A DNA stretch of 64,000 bases from Paramyrothecium sp. XJ0827 (GCA_020881915.1 JAJFPB010000008.1:496001-560000), one strand, 5' to 3'. Counted from the stretch's first letter, positions 34,201 through 47,439 are shown. Program-made: numbers and translations. Notes: generated by a model from the letters alone, not told the origin.

Positions 34201-35888
34201 TGGTGGATAACTCAATAGGAGAGCTGAACGGTTGGCTGCAGCATCACGAGCAGGACCGAAACTCGCAACGCTTTGTTTCAGAGACGGTTAATTCGTGCGC
34301 CTTCTGGTGGGTGTGTTACCCAGCTACAGGCCGGTCATCAAATAGTCAGTATCAAAACTTAGAATGGCAATTCGCAGGTGTGCGGTTGAAAAAAGCAACA
34401 AAAAGCCCATGCATCTGAAGAGCCGCGTCGGTTTCAGGAAATTGCCAAAAACAGATGCCTCGATGCCTCTTTTGGCAACAGATCTGCTTGTGGCAGCGCT
34501 TTGTGATACCGCTTCGGGCAATGCCCTTTTCGCAAATCTGTTGGTCGCGCTATGATTCAGATCCCATCTATAACGGACAGTCGAGTGTGTCCCTGCGCCC
34601 TTGTTACCGACGCTCAACTCGCGTGGCACGCCAGCCTTGTCATGCGGGGGTGCATCTCACCAAGCGTGTGCCTGGATTGAGGAACTCCTGGTGCTTGCTT
34701 CCAAAGGCACGGAAAGTTTCTCAACATAACAGCACACCCTTTAAGGGCACACCCTTACAACGACGAAAGGCAGTCTTCAGAATTCCCGGAATCTGCTGAT
34801 GTGGTCCTCCAAGCCCAGGATCTTCTCAGGTCCACGGCCGCGGCCCGACTGCGCTGAATTTCAAGTGGCTTCGACAGTAGGTCTGTGAATGTCGCGAGTC
34901 GCAGGATGAGGCCTCTTTCAATGACTTTGGGGTCCAGCTCCACGAAAGCCACAGTGGTTGGCACCAACAGGTTGGGTCCGTGATAGACGACGGCATCTAG
35001 TGGCGTATTTCGAGCCTGCCCTCAGCAAGACAGGGGCATCCCATCCTACCCAAGAACTAAGAATACCCTGGTCGCACCACCTGGTCGTGAACCAAATCCG
35101 GCACTTGACCACCACCACCCTCAGCGATTTGTTTCGTTTCCTCTCCATCCCACCGAGCAATTCCACGCTGCCAACCATCCTTTTCCCACCCTGCCACGTG
35201 CAGCGTCATGCTTATCCTTCCTCCCGCTTGCCATGTGCGCCTCGCCATGCCTTTGCTTCACGGGGGAGTGGTCGCTGCAACCCTAAAGGGTTTCATTGCC
35301 CCTTTGTCTTGCTGCTTTGCATCCAGGAACATCATCTGGTCGTCTGGGATTGGCAGCGTCGGCGTTACGCGAAATGGAAGAGCCAAACTAACATGGTCAG
35401 CCCTACCATTCACGCGAGGTATCACTGCATCTAGCGGTCGCCCTTTTGTCTTTCCCTGCTACACCGCCACAGCCGGGAGCCCCACTGCTGACTGCCGACT
35501 ACCTTAGCGCCCTTCTCGTCTTCTTTCATGCCTTCTAGAAGGACGTAAGCTGTGCAAGGCCAGCTAAGGTAGTCTCCTTTGCCCTGGAGACGTCGCGCGT
35601 CATCTCGCTGCGCCAGAGCAAGTCGCTCGCTACACTCTCTCACGTGTGACGTGTCCTCTCCGTCTGCAATCTCTAGGGTAAAACAAATTGCCGAATCACC
35701 TTTTCGGTCCGCCGGCGATGGCCGAATTGACGGCAGGCCGGAGGGTCCCAGGGTGTGCGTGGGTGGCTCATCCCCTAGAGTTGCATATCCCACCCGCTCA
35801 CCACGCAGACCGACGGAGAAAGATACGATGACAATGTACTCATGCAATAGTCTCGTCGAGCATTTACAGCGTTACACACCCGTCATAT
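31300..35888. other. 4.6 kb gene-free region
   Basis: No gene, RNA or transposase found. It contains a (CTCAC)5 repeat at 32176-32200 and a small GTTTCGGGAAAC palindrome near 32709. Open frames at 31445-32124, 34324-34629 and 35208-35507 lack any conserved motif. Confidence 0.45.
32176..32200. repeat. (CTCAC)5 pentanucleotide repeat
   Basis: Five consecutive CTCAC units followed by degenerate copies (CGCAC, CACGC, CTCAC) to about 32215. Confidence 0.8.
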
Positions 35889-38479
35889 TCATAGCTCATC
35901 CTTCGCGTTTCCCACGGCAAGATCATCCATGGCCATTATTTTTACCACCAGGCTCGTCCAGCCGGTGAAGTGCTGCGTGCGCTGGCCTGCCCCTGTTTCA
36001 GGATGGTACTGCTCCCACGCGAAACCCGTATCCTCCCAGCTCTTGTAGACCGTGTCGACCAAGTTCTTGCGCAGGCGCGAGTACAGCTTGGCTGCCTGGG
36101 CCTTGAAGGGGCCCTCCTGGGAACCCAATTTCTATTGTTGACACATAATGTTAGATTCTAAAAATGACAATTGCTAGTCGGGGAGATTGCGAAATTGGAC
36201 GGAAGGAAGGGGTGGCGGTCTGAGACTTACCCCGAGCTCGGTGAGGATCAAATAGTTTATGGGCATCCAGACAGGGCTGCGCCAGTAGTTCTCGCCTGTT
36301 TCGTACAGCGCGTCCTGCTTGCTCAGGCTGCGGATGCCGTGGGGGCTCCAGATGTGGTTCTCGTCGCCGATGAGGGCGAGGATCTTGCCCAGCTTGGCAT
36401 CATCCGGCTTCAGCAGGCCCAGGAAAAAGGGGAATAGGGACACGTAACCTTTGTGGCAGACGAGCTTATTCTCCTCAAAGTCATCGATTGTTGCGTCGCA
36501 GTAGCAGCCTTCCTCGGCCGACCAATGAAGGTCATCGAGGTTGTGCTCGATAGCCTCGAGGTTTTTCTTCAGCTCCGCAACGTCATCCGTGATGCCGAGT
36601 GCGTCCGCAATATTCATGAGGGACTTCGTCATCAGGCCGACCCAAGACAAGAGATCGACGTGCAGCTCGCCCGGGTGTGGGGGCTGTGCGCGGGGATAAT
36701 CATCAAGTCCGCTCGGGAGGATGTGAGTCTCCGTCCGTCCCCTCCATCGGTACGCCTCCTTGGAAGAGAAGGCTTCGCGGTCGTACGACTTGACATCGCC
36801 CCGCTGCGTCTTGCGGAACCAGTTGTACTGGCGGCGCAGGAGGGGGTACAATTGTCGTACGTACTGCTCGCCAAGCTCAATGTTGTCAACGTAAGCAGTG
36901 CGCAGGGGTTCCTCCTGGGTCAACGTCTCCTTGGTGGGGGAACGCGTGCCATTGGACTGTCGAAGGCGCTCCATGAATCCTTCGATGATGAGGAAGAGCG
37001 TTGGGGGGTTTGCGTAATGCGGATATTGGACCTGGAATTCTTCCGGGACACGGCTTCGCGCCTCGGGTCCGAGGATCTGCTCGCGAGGAATCCAGCCATC
37101 GTCATCCATGGTGTTGTACCAGCTCTTCACGATGTCCAGGGTCACGTCAATGTCCCAGTCCGCGATGGGAATGAGATGGAACCCCTCATCCCACAAAAAG
37201 CCACGAGGGAAGAAGGGCCGGGACGGGATGCTCGTGAAGAGCTCGTACGGTCCTTCGAGTTTTTCCTGGCGGCGAGCCCGGGCCTCGGCGGCTTCTTCCC
37301 AGAAATTCTCGCTGTCTTCCTCGTACTCTGGCGCGTAGGATCGGTCAACGAGTTGGTGTCCGTGGAAGTAGCCAGCGCCGCCGAGAAGGTTGGAGAACAT
37401 GCTCTTGCCAAACTTCTGGTAACGTTCTGCCTTGAAAGGGGCTTTGAGGTCGAAGACTCGCGAAAAGCGCTCGGCAAAGGATTCCGATGCGTGCTTCACC
37501 TCCCTCGTTACATCGGCGGACGTCAACTCCTTCCCGGCAGAGGCAGAGGAGTAGATGACATCGAACTCGAACGAACCTTCAAAGGTCTTCTGGACGACTT
37601 GCACATTGCCGCTACCGGGCTGGTGGTTGATGCGGTAGACGAAAGCGGGTGGTGGGAGATCGTCCTTCTCGTAGTTTTCCTGAACGAACTTGATGGCTTC
37701 CTGCAGCTCGCCGAAAACAACCTGCTTGCCCTGCCAAAGCGTTTCGTCACTCAGTTCAGTGCTGCGGACAAGTGTGGTGTCCGCGCGGCGTTTGGAGGCA
37801 AGGTCATGGTCGCTTGTGGGATGCTCTCCCTTGCCCTGCGTCAAGACAAGCGTGTAATCGCCGAGAGCGTCGGAAGAGCCTGTGAACTTGACGTCACCCT
37901 CGAAGCCACGGTCGGTTCCCTCGCCTTCGACTGCCAGCTCTCCCTCGCCCTCCTGCGCAATGTAGTAGTATATGGACGTCTTGGTGTCCGGGGGCGCATC
38001 GTCTCGGATCTGGCCCTTGATTCGGGCAGCCCAGCTGCCACCTTTGCTTCCACCCGACACCTTGACAAAAGATGTCGTGATGTCGATGCCGTTGCCCTCA
38101 TCGTGGATTGACTGCACACCGCCGTTGCGTGCATCAAACTCGTCCCATCCATAGCCATGGATATCGCCTCCTTGTTCACACGTGTACCGGAAGCCTGTAG
38201 TTTGGATGTTAGCCAAGGGGGGGGGGTGCGAGGCTTCCGTTCAGACCAACCTTTTCCGACGTCCGCGAAGGTGTCGACACGAGTCCACATCATTCCTGTC
38301 CAGAGGCCCTTTGGCAATCTTGGGCGAACGCCAAAGTACAAGTTCGGCTTGTACGGGCCCCAGAGCAATGTCTCGTTATTGGCACGACCAATCTCGCTGG
38401 TGAGGACATTCTGGTCGCCCGAGGCCGATGCCCCCACGGCGAGGGCCGCCGCGCACAGCAATTGGGAAAGTCTCGCCAT
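35889..38479 (-). CDS. CWH41: Mannosyl-oligosaccharide glucosidase (glucosidase I, GH63)
   Basis: Three exons, 38479-38251, 38194-36231 and 36131-35889, giving 811 aa. Glucosidase I removes the terminal alpha-1,2-glucose from Glc3Man9GlcNAc2 in the ER lumen, the first trimming step of N-glycans. A cleavable signal peptide (MARLSQLLCAAALAVGASAS) fits. The N-terminal domain holds TLLWGPYKPNLYFGVRPRLP, GLWTGMMW and FRYTCEQGGDIHGYGWDEFD. The catalytic (alpha/alpha)6 barrel has FFPRGFLWDEGFHLIPIADWD near 405-425 with family acid residues, and YWRSPVWMPINYLIL near 720. The last exon carries TGFAWEQYHPETGAGQRTQHFTGWTSLVV, with the Glu of WEQY being the conserved catalytic base region. Many yeast enzymes are type II membrane proteins; this one looks soluble once the signal is cut. 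Introns are 56 and 99 bp. Confidence 0.95.
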
Positions 38480-38813
38480 TACGACGGCAATGCGGTATCC
38501 CTCTGTCTTGCTCTTAGCTCGAAGCTATCCGGAGCTTCGAGTCGGCAAGCTATGAAAGTGGGTTGCTTTGAACACGTTTTGGAGGCAGATTGCGGGACCA
38601 GCGAGGCTGCATCCTCAGTGCCCCGGACCGCTGGAGCTTCGGCCAATAGGAGCCGCCTACCAGCCACTTTTACCCCTGTCAAGCCATGCTAGCTTAGGAA
38701 GCTCGCAGCCACAAAAAATCCCACCTCTTCAGCCTTGAACAATTGCATCACCAACCTGCCAGAGCATCCCCCACGACTCAGGCCTGCAGCAACCACGCGA
38801 GCAAATCTGCAGC
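38480..38813. other. Short divergent promoter region
   Basis: 334 bp between the ATGs of the glucosidase I and SNRNP27-like genes, so the two share a compact two-way promoter. No specific motif recognised. Confidence 0.6.
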
Positions 38814-39704
38814 ATGAGCGACTACCGTCGCAATCGTCGGCCCGACGGTCGCCAGGCGCGGGATGATTCAGACCGTCACGAGCCAAGAGAGCGCGATTAT
38901 GGCCGTGACAGGGACCGGAATCGAGACCAGGACCGCAGACAACACCGATCAAGGTCACGAGACCGTCGCGGCCCGAGAGATCGCTCGAGGTCGCCGGATA
39001 GGCGCTACCGGGACCGCGGCTCGGATCGAAACAGGGGTGGAAGGGATCGTGGCGGCGACCGCGACAGAGACGGCCGTAACGGTCCGCGGAGGCATGACGA
39101 TCGAGATGGAAAAGAACGGCGCAGAGATGAGCCAGAGGGCAGAGATCGACGAGGTAATACTCTCATTCCCAACTCATAGAACATCTTGCTGACAGTCGCA
39201 GGAGCCCATCGCGACGGACCCAGTCGCCGCTCTGCGTCTCCCCCTCGCGGCAGTCCTCCTTCATCGTCACGCGCCGACTCCGCCCTTCCCACTCGCTCCC
39301 GCCCCGAGAAGAAGCCCACCAGCATGGCCTTCAAGGTCAACCGCCGCAGCACATCGCCCTCCCAAGGCGGCAGCAGTCGCGCCGATGACAAGGACGTACC
39401 GATGAGGGGCGCAGACGACAGACACAGAGACAGGCACGACAACGACAGCCGTGGGAATCGCCGCGACGACGACGACGACAGAGACCCCGACGACGGGGAG
39501 GACGACGTGGACGTCGAGGTGGAGGGCGCCGACGACATGGCCGCCATGCAGGCCATGCTAGGCTTCGGCGGCTTCGGCTCCACAAAGGGCAAGAAGATTG
39601 CGGGCAACGACGCCGGCGGAGTGAGGAAGGAGAAGAAGACGGAATACCGCCAGTACATGAACCGCCAGGGCGGCTTCAACAGGCCGCTGAGTCCGGGCAG
39701 ATGA
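38814..39704 (+). CDS. SNRNP27-like U4/U6.U5 tri-snRNP protein (DUF1777)
   Basis: Two exons, 38814-39153 and 39202-39704, phase 1, giving 280 aa. The human counterpart SNRNP27 (27K) is a tri-snRNP component affecting 5' splice-site choice. Residues 1-135 are an RS/RD-type region (repeats of RDRD, RSRSRDRR and RSRSPDRRYRDR), typical of splicing factors. The conserved C-terminal domain starts around MAAMQAMLGFGGFGSTKGKKI and continues to KKTEYRQYMNRQGGFNRPLSPGR, the family's most constant segment. Between them is an acidic linker (DDDDDRDPDDGEDDVDVEVEGAD). The 48-bp intron is one of the shortest here. Nuclear location is expected. The call rests on the C-terminal signature and is firm. Confidence 0.92.
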
Positions 39705-40153
39705 GCGGGCGTGTTTCCCACAACGTACTGGGTCAGCCCGCCATAAGAGGTTCGCCAATTTGCTCACACAGAAGCTTTTCACGATGTCTACGAAGGGAGT
39801 CGCGGAGTCAATGATCATACCTTAATTACATTAGCAGCAGCAATCAAACACAAACTGGTTCCATCATCCGCAGTGCCCTGGCTGGAGTGGTTGTGGGCTT
39901 CGAGCCTCCTTCACAGGAACAGGTCCTCTCGATTGCACGTTTCGAGTCTGAGCTGTACGACCAGCAGAAAATGTGCTTTACTATCCATGAACGTAGAAGG
40001 TTACTCCGATGCGTCGAAAACACACCCAGGTTATTCCTCTTAGGATTTAATATGTCGCCCCTCCCCCCTTCCCCCGCTCAACTAGTAGTGTAGACATTAA
40101 GTACTCCCGCGATATATCTGGCACGCTCGCTGACAACTGCTCCTCAAGACATG
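39705..40153. other. Convergent 3' region
   Basis: About 450 bp between the SNRNP27-like gene and the formin 3' end; no gene seen. Confidence 0.5.
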
Positions 40154-43100
40154 CTATGGCTGTTCCTCCTCTGCTTTCGCCTTATCCGCTGCCTCCGCCG
40201 TCGCGCTGTTGGCCTCTTGGCCTTCCTCCGGATCCTGCTCTGACCTGCCGGCCGTCGAGGTCGGGGTTGGCTCGTCGGCCCCGGGCGCGGCGTCGTCCTT
40301 GGCTTCTCCCAATTGCATTGTGGAGGCCTTTTCTCTTCGTCTCCTGCGCAGGCTCCGCTCCTCCTGCGCGGTCTGTCGCCGCGCTTTCCGCAGGCTCTCC
40401 CTCCTCTCCGGGTCGTTGTCGTCGGCGCCGTCGCCGCCCCGCATGCCCTGGAGGAGAGCCGCGGCCCTGTCGGCCACGTCGTCTTCGCCGTCGCGCGGTG
40501 ACGACAACCCCGGGCTCAAGGTGCCCTCCTCGTCGATGACTGTTTCTTTGGTCTGCAAGCCGGCCTCGACCTCCGGGATCTCGTTCAGATCCGGAATTTG
40601 CTGGCCGGATGCCACGCGCACCTGATGACGGTCCTTGAGGCGCGCGCGCCGGCGGCGATCTCTCTGGTCTCGGGTTTGGGGTGCCGCGGCGCGGAGCTTC
40701 TCGAGGAGAGAGTCCATGGCGCCCGTGCTGCTTGGCGACACAGGTCCGCCTTCGACTGCCGCGTTGCTGACTTTCAATTGAGCGTGCTTACGCTTCATGG
40801 ACGCTTCGTTGCGTCGTCGCGTTTCTTCCAAGGCCATGTTCTTCTCTCGAGACCTCTTCCAATCTCCGACAAACGAAGCGAGCTTGGCAAAGAAGTCTCT
40901 CCTGGCGTTCTCGTCCGTTGGGTCTTCTCCGTAGAACACCATGATATCCTTATATGTCCGGACCATCTCTTCCAGGTACACCTCCATTTGCTCAGCCTTC
41001 CTCCTGGCGTCCTTCATGCATCTCTGCACCACCTGGCTTACTCGATCTTGGGGATGGAACTTCTTCGGGTCGCTGAGGTTACCCGAATCCAAGGACATCT
41101 GGACATTGCGAACGTTGTCAATGTACCTCTTTGCGTCGGTTTGTAACTGTTCGATGTTGATCTTCTGCACCGTCAACACGCCGGAGATATCATCCGCGAA
41201 ACCCTCCCACTCCGTGTACTGGTTCCGGACAATTCGCTCCACCAGATCTGCCAGCGTCGACTCGTTCTTGTCGTCCTTGACCATGCCCAACCTGGCCAAC
41301 GAGCTTAGCTTGAAACCACGAGCTTGCTTGTTTGCGTCGTTCATATAGTTGCCAATATCCAAAATGAGACCCAGGACGTTCATCAGCGACACTGAGTCTC
41401 GAAGGGACTCAGAGACCGCAACAACTTGGCGCATCTTTTCGTTCAACTCGTCGTAATCCGGTTCGAAGCTTCGGGTAAGCGAGAGGGCCCTCATCCTACT
41501 CTTCCAGTAATGGTGTAGTTCGAAGGCGGTATATAAGTATAGCTGATCTTGGCGAGTAAGCTCAGCGGGATCCTGCTCCCGAACCTGGGAGTTCGCCTCG
41601 GGTCCGGTCCAATCCTTGCTGTACGGTGCCATCTGCTTGGATGTGTTATCGTTAATGTTGCACAGATCATCTTTCTGCAAGAAATCCATGACAACGTTGT
41701 TGTCGAGGATATCCTTGTCGCAATGGATAATCATCTGCACAATCCTTTCCACAGAATGCTGCGAAAACTTGGCAAAGGCGATTTCTTGGTCACGTTAGCA
41801 TCGAGACATAAAAAGGCGGATTAACGCGGGTCTTACCATAGGCCTTCCGCAGATCGCTGGAAATAATCTGCTTCTTGTCATCCTTCTTAGAGCCGCCAGC
41901 TCCAATCCGCTTGATCTCCTTTGCCATGAACAGCTTCTCAACTTCGTCGAGAATACCCTTCCGACTCAGCTCGTTATACTTCTCTTCCCGCTCCTCCGTT
42001 GAGGGTGTATGAGCCGCCCAGTGGCTCATCTCTGGAGCATCGACCTTGTCCCAATGCAAGGCCTTAAGCTTCTTCTTGGGGCGCACGGCAGGCAAGCGAA
42101 TACCTGTAGTTTCGCCAAAGGAGGGGGCTTGCGGCAAGAAATGCCCGGACGTGTGGCCTGGCATGGGTGGTGGCGGTGGTGGCATAGACCCAGTACCCGG
42201 TAGAGGCGGCGGCGGGGGCGGTGGGGGAGGTCCGCCGGCTCGGAAGCCGGGGAGAGGCGGCGGAGGCGGAGGCGGTGGTGGTGGTGGAGCTCCGGAAAGT
42301 TGACCGGGCAGAGGCGGAGGCGGCGGTGGTGGTGGTGGCGGAGGAGGGGGAGGAGGCGGTGGTGCAGCCGCAGTAGACGAAGTATCTGTAATCTCGATCT
42401 TTGGAGCTTCTCCCTCGATGGACGTGATGGGAGATGAGGAAGATTCGAGACTTGGGTGCGAAGGGCCGGTGGTGGCGTCGTCAACATCTTCAGAATCGCT
42501 GGCGTCGTATTTCTTGACCTTGGCGCCAATCTCACCGATGAGACCTGCCTGTTGCTTTGCATCGACTACAGGTCGCTTCATCTGAACAATCCTCGGCCTC
42601 TCATACACCACGTCACTGTCGTCACCCGCATCGTCCTCTTCCATGACGGTGTCGGGGTCTGATCCTCGGATAGGCTTTCGAGGGATTCGTGTTTGCCTAT
42701 TAATGCTTCCGAGAACACTGTTGGTGAAGTCTCTTGGCGGTGTGCCAGCACCTGCGGGTGCGCCCATATCTTCGCCTTCCATCTCCTCGCGAAGGGCACG
42801 GAGACGGTCTGAAGGCCCGGAGAGGTCTCCCCAGGTCTTGCCTTCCAACTTGGCCTGAGTCTTCTGGCGCTCGATCTGCATTTGGAGGCGCTCCATGAGC
42901 CGCTCTCTGTCGAGGATACCTTGCATCTGGGTTGAATTGTCGGTACTGACGTTGTTAGTCTTGGCAGCGTTGGATGCCGCCACATCTTGAGCATCTCTCA
43001 GCATCAGATACAGCTCTCTCGTCTCAAGCTCGTATCGTTGGGCCTCCTTCGCTCGGACTGTCTGCAAGCTTTCGAGTTCCGATTTGAGACCATCAGCTCG

Positions 43101-45403
43101 GCGCTTCTGGGCCTCGATGAAGCGCGCCTGTTCTTCGAGCTGTTTCTGAAGCTTTGCAACCAGGCCGTCCGCGCCAAGCTCCATTTGAGCCTTCACCTCG
43201 TCTCTTTCCGCCATCGCCGCGTCGGCGATTTGGCGAGACTCCAGAGCTTCATCTTGGGCTTGTCGAGCTTCTGAATCAGTGTGGAGCTTGTCCAGCAGGT
43301 TCTGGACGGTGAAGTTGAGGCTCTGCTTGAGGTCCATGTTCGGCAGACGCCGATCCATGGCCACGTAGCTCAGCATCGAGTCGACAAGCTGGAACATACG
43401 CAGCCTCTCTTCCTCATCGTTGGAGGGGATGATCATGAGATGCTGCAAGGCTGACACGAAGTAGTCCTGCGTCTTGCTGCCGCCAAGCCGTTGTTGGATA
43501 GCTTCGACAATTTGCACCGGATCGGTGAGGTCCTTGACATCGCCCTCGATGTTGTCCTTGATGCTACTATTCTCCCGCTCTAGCATATCCTCATAATCAA
43601 TGGCCTCATTCGTCCGGAAGCGCTCTATTTGCTTGTCGAGGAGTTCGTACTGGAATCCCTCCATCTTGGTCAATATCCGCCGGATGCCACATGCCGTAAA
43701 TTGAGCGCGGATATGGACTCGGAGCTCAAGGTCCCTCTCCGGCGCATCGATCATCATGTTGATGAGGATTAACGTGGTGACAGCGTATTCCATGAGCAGG
43801 TTCTCCATACCAATGCCACCGGTGCGAAGCTCCTCGCTGGCACCGACAAGACTGCCCATCTTGCCCCTGCCATCGACGGTGACCTCGACCAGGCGCATCC
43901 AAGCGTCAAACCTGCCATTCTCGCCGGACTGCGTCTTGACTTCGTCTAACGCTTGTATGACCTTGTAGTGACCCTGTCCGTTCTCGCCCCAGGTACATAG
44001 GAAGGTCAGAATCTCGCTGGCGAGTTTTCGTGTTGTGAGCCGTGGCGAGATCAACGATGTTGCAAGCGCCACCAGTACCTTCTGGTGCATTAGGGCGTCG
44101 TCGGCGCCGAACTTGTTATTCATCAGTGCTTTCAAACACTTCATAATGTCGTATTCTCGGTCCAGAGTTTTGTCGCTCTTGGCAGTCTCCGGCGCCGCCG
44201 GCCCAATGGCTGTTTTGCGGTTGATCTTGAGGAGCAGGGTGACCAAAGCAACCTGACCTTGACATTCCACAAATCTTTTGACCCAGCCGATTTGCTGCGT
44301 TCGAAGGTTGACCTCCAAGCTTCCCATAACCTTGGTGTCAAGCTTGTCTTCCATGACCTTGCGTACGTACCACTCGGGCGTTCCCTCTTCGTCCGAGTAG
44401 GTTGTGATATCTGGGGCTGCGGTATACTGATTAGGTCGGGCCGTCAGCCGTCGCTTCTGTTCGCCCTGCCACTCGGTGAGACGGTCCTGGTGTAGCAACG
44501 TCCATTTCTTCTGCGGCGGGTACGCCATCATCTGGCGACGAGCCTGCTCTGGTAAGTTGTGCCATCCTCGCTTCTGCATGAGTTGCAGGAACATCTGGTT
44601 GACAACGTTGTCATCGTCGGGTTTGGGAAAGTAAAAGCTATCGTGCGAGTTTCCCAGGGGCGAACCAGGGAACTTTGTGAGGCGGTGGGATTCTCGATGG
44701 GAGGCATGGGAGCCGTAGGAGCTTTGTGACGAAGCGCTGGGCAGCACTGCATACGATGAGCAAAAGTCTTAAGGTACCATCACCGGGCGTGCTTACCTGA
44801 GTATAAACTGGCGTTGTCCGCCGAGCCTCGGGCGTTGGAGGCGGCATAGGGGTCGTAATGGGAGGCGTGAGAGCCGTTGATGGTGCTGGCCATGCTGGAC
44901 CGCTGAGGACCCCATTGCTGATACTGCGTCCTGTTGCCGGTGGAGGCCATGGTCAGGTTACCAGCAACGCCCCCGGGACGAGGCATGGCTGATGCTCGAT
45001 CGGGCGCGCTGCTGGGCCCGTCGAGGACAATCCTGCTTGCGTGGGAAGATGCGGCGTCTCGGCGCACCGGCATCTGGTCGGATTGGGGGAGGAATTCGAC
45101 GGGAATGGGCGAGCGTGCACTGGAGAGGGCGTCGTAGGGAACTGAAGATACTAGGGGGATCGTCGAGTTGACCCCTGCCGTCAAATTGATCCCCGAACTG
45201 GGCCCGCCTGGGCTCTCGAGCGACCAGGTGGAGGACTCTCGCTGGTGGCGCGAACGAGAGCTGGTGATGCTGGCCGTGTCGAGCTGATCGGGGGCGGGAT
45301 AGCGGATCGAGTCATTGTCCGCCGAGCGCTTGTCCTTGTTCTTGCTTCTCGAGAAGATCGACCGGCCTCCCGTCGACTGCCTTGACTTATCGGCAGAAGC
45401 CAT
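40154..45403 (-). CDS. sepA: Formin, SepA/Bni1 type
   Basis: Three exons, 45403-44797, 44746-41837 and 41784-40154, giving 1715 aa. The formin nucleates and elongates actin cables for hyphal tip growth and septation. The N terminus (1-240) is Ser-rich and disordered. The GTPase-binding/FH3 part begins near 250 with VVNQMFLQLMQKRGWHNLPEQARRQM and runs past 600. A coiled coil follows (about 660-790). FH1 (about 995-1065) is three blocks of long proline runs separated by LPG linkers. FH2 begins near 1085 at KKKLKALHWDKVD and contains LMNVLGLILDIGNYMNDANKQARGFKLSSLARL. A C-terminal DAD (GAMDSLLEKLRAA plus RRRRAR) near 1525 shows it is autoinhibited until a Rho GTPase binds the N-terminal part. 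Intron 2 ends at an unusual AAG acceptor (ACCAAG|AA), fixed by RKAY|EIAFAKFS. Confidence 0.95.
42160..42370 (-). repeat. Proline-codon repeat (FH1 coding)
   Basis: GGC/GGT/GGA triplet-rich stretch on the + strand encodes three poly-Pro runs of the formin FH1 domain on the minus strand. Slippage-prone, so proline number may vary. Confidence 0.85.
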
Positions 45404-47194
45404 GGTGACAGGCGTCGCGGCGCACTAGTGAAACACGTGAGGACGAGGGGGATGCTGGCCCGGGGCCGCTCGCATGGTGGAGTGAGGTGAAGCCGTCCAC
45501 CTCGAGGTATGCAGCGGGGAGTATGCGCTGGCGCTGCGTCGTGTCGTGTCGTAGTTTCTGTACGGAAGGCGTACGGTTTAGCATCGACTCCTTGAGCTCT
45601 GGCGGCGAATTTGTGGTTTCTTTTTGGGGGGGGTGGGTGTTTTAGGAGGTGGGAGGAGTGACACCTTGGACCCCCCCCTCCAAATGGCCCAAAGGGGATC
45701 CGCAGCCCTGAGTCCTGACTTACATCAACGGGAGAGTTTGGGGGGACGAGCCTCGGGATTAGGAGCCACTGGGCGTGGGGCTTAGCGTGCCGTTAGTGGG
45801 TGCCGCTGGCACAGCACAGTACAGTACAAGACAGGCACGAAATGCGCAATACGACGAACCAGAAATCCACGAAATGAAGAACCGGGAAAAGAAAAGAAAA
45901 GGGATGGGACGGATGGGAACGCGAGCATGGCCGTGGTTTGCTCATCAGTTCTTTGTCCTTCGGCCGTCAGAGGGTTGGCCCATGCGGGCCGCCCACCGAA
46001 TTCGTTCAGCTCAGGGTACTCTGTACCTTGCACGGGCAAATCACTTCTGGAAGGCCGTCCCCCCCCTGAACAAGCTTCTTCGCACTCATTCGTCCAAAGC
46101 TCGTGCCATTCTATATTAGTTTCGGTCGGGTTTGGCAGAGGACGGGCATTCGTTGGCCTGGACCCCTGACTGAGAGCCATTGGGCGCGCTTCTCTTCTAA
46201 GCTGTTGCGCCTGTTGGACATCAGTCACAGCGCTGCATGACGCTCATTCACTGCTTGGCCCTTGGACCGCGACTGCTTATTGGCGTTAGGCTTAAGCGGC
46301 AGCTCACATGAAGTGGATTCGGTCTGCGACATGGCCTCTGGTGAATGCTCCCCCTTCTGGACGGAATGGCCGCTACCAGCCTGGCGCGTTTGGTGGCCCC
46401 AGATGCTGGAACTGGAATGTCGGAGACTTGGGACAGTCCAGCAGGGTTACGACAACGGATGCATCCGCGAATTAGTAAAGACGCCTGCTGCTCCAGATGC
46501 TCGGCATTTGCTCAAGGCTGCACCCACGGTTATCCCGACGCTTTGACGACCGTCCAGCCCCGGATGATCCTCGTCAACGTTATTCATCAACACAAATTAA
46601 AGAGAGAGCAACCATCATCACCACGTCTCTCTCACTCTCTTCTGGCCGTAGTCTCAAGAGCCGAGCCGACACGATGGACGAGCACTCGGCATTGTTCGCA
46701 CATGGCGTGAAACCTCTGCGCGGGCATCTCAAACCGGTCCGCCTACTCTCTGCCGTGGTTGATTCGGACGATCACCAACACCCGGTTCCACAATCCCCAA
46801 ACATTCATGCGGTAGCATGCGAGGGCTCAGCAAGCATACGTGACCTTAAGCTTTAAGCCAGTAGGGGGCTTTTTTTATTTCATGGACAGCTTGTGCTTGA
46901 AGAGTATTTGTAGCACGGTGTCGCCGCGCCTCGTCATCATGGCATGTCAGAACAGGAGGTTGTAATCCCTGCATTTGCAGCCAGCCTGTTCACATGCAGA
47001 GGGATGACAGGCTGCAGGGGCCGAACCCGTTAATAACCCGAATCGCTATTGTTCAGAACCTCTACCCTGCGTCAGGGTATAAGACACCTGCCTCAATTTC
47101 CTCTGCTGTCCTTCCTAGCAGCTGCCTTGTATTATTACCATAAATATGGAAGAAAAACTATTTAAAAATCCTTAAGAAGGCTTTGACTGTAGAA
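45404..47194. other. Intergenic, start of the sparse region
   Basis: About 1.8 kb with no supported gene. Holds the formin promoter. G and C runs (45628-45690) mark its proximal part. Confidence 0.5.
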
Positions 47195-47430
47195 CACTTC
47201 CATGAGATTCTTAGTATAGATCTCTAATAAGTATCTTGTATTTGACTGGGATTTCAAAGATAAATCTCTAATAATTATATTATATTTAAGCAAGATTTTT
47301 AGAACGAATCTCTGATATATATCTTGGATTTAACTGAGATATTTAGAACGAATCTCTGATATATATCTTGTATTTAACTGAGATTTTTTAGAACAAATCT
47401 TAATAAATACTCCATATTCAACTGATAGAT
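47195..47430. repeat. AT-rich minisatellite, unit about 44-45 bp
   Basis: Five to six degenerate tandem copies of a unit with core AGAACGAATCTCTGATATAT followed by ATCTTGTATTTAACTGAGAT. AGAAC cores start at 47301, 47345 and 47390, so the period is 44-45 bp. More diverged copies begin near 47212 and 47257. The base composition contrasts sharply with flanking sequence. Confidence 0.8.
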
Positions 47431-47439
47431 AATTGTTAT

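Noticed and set aside
36453..38111. 552-codon open frame on the + strand
   Set aside because: Antisense to the glucosidase I exon; it is open because of GC-rich third positions and has no family motif.
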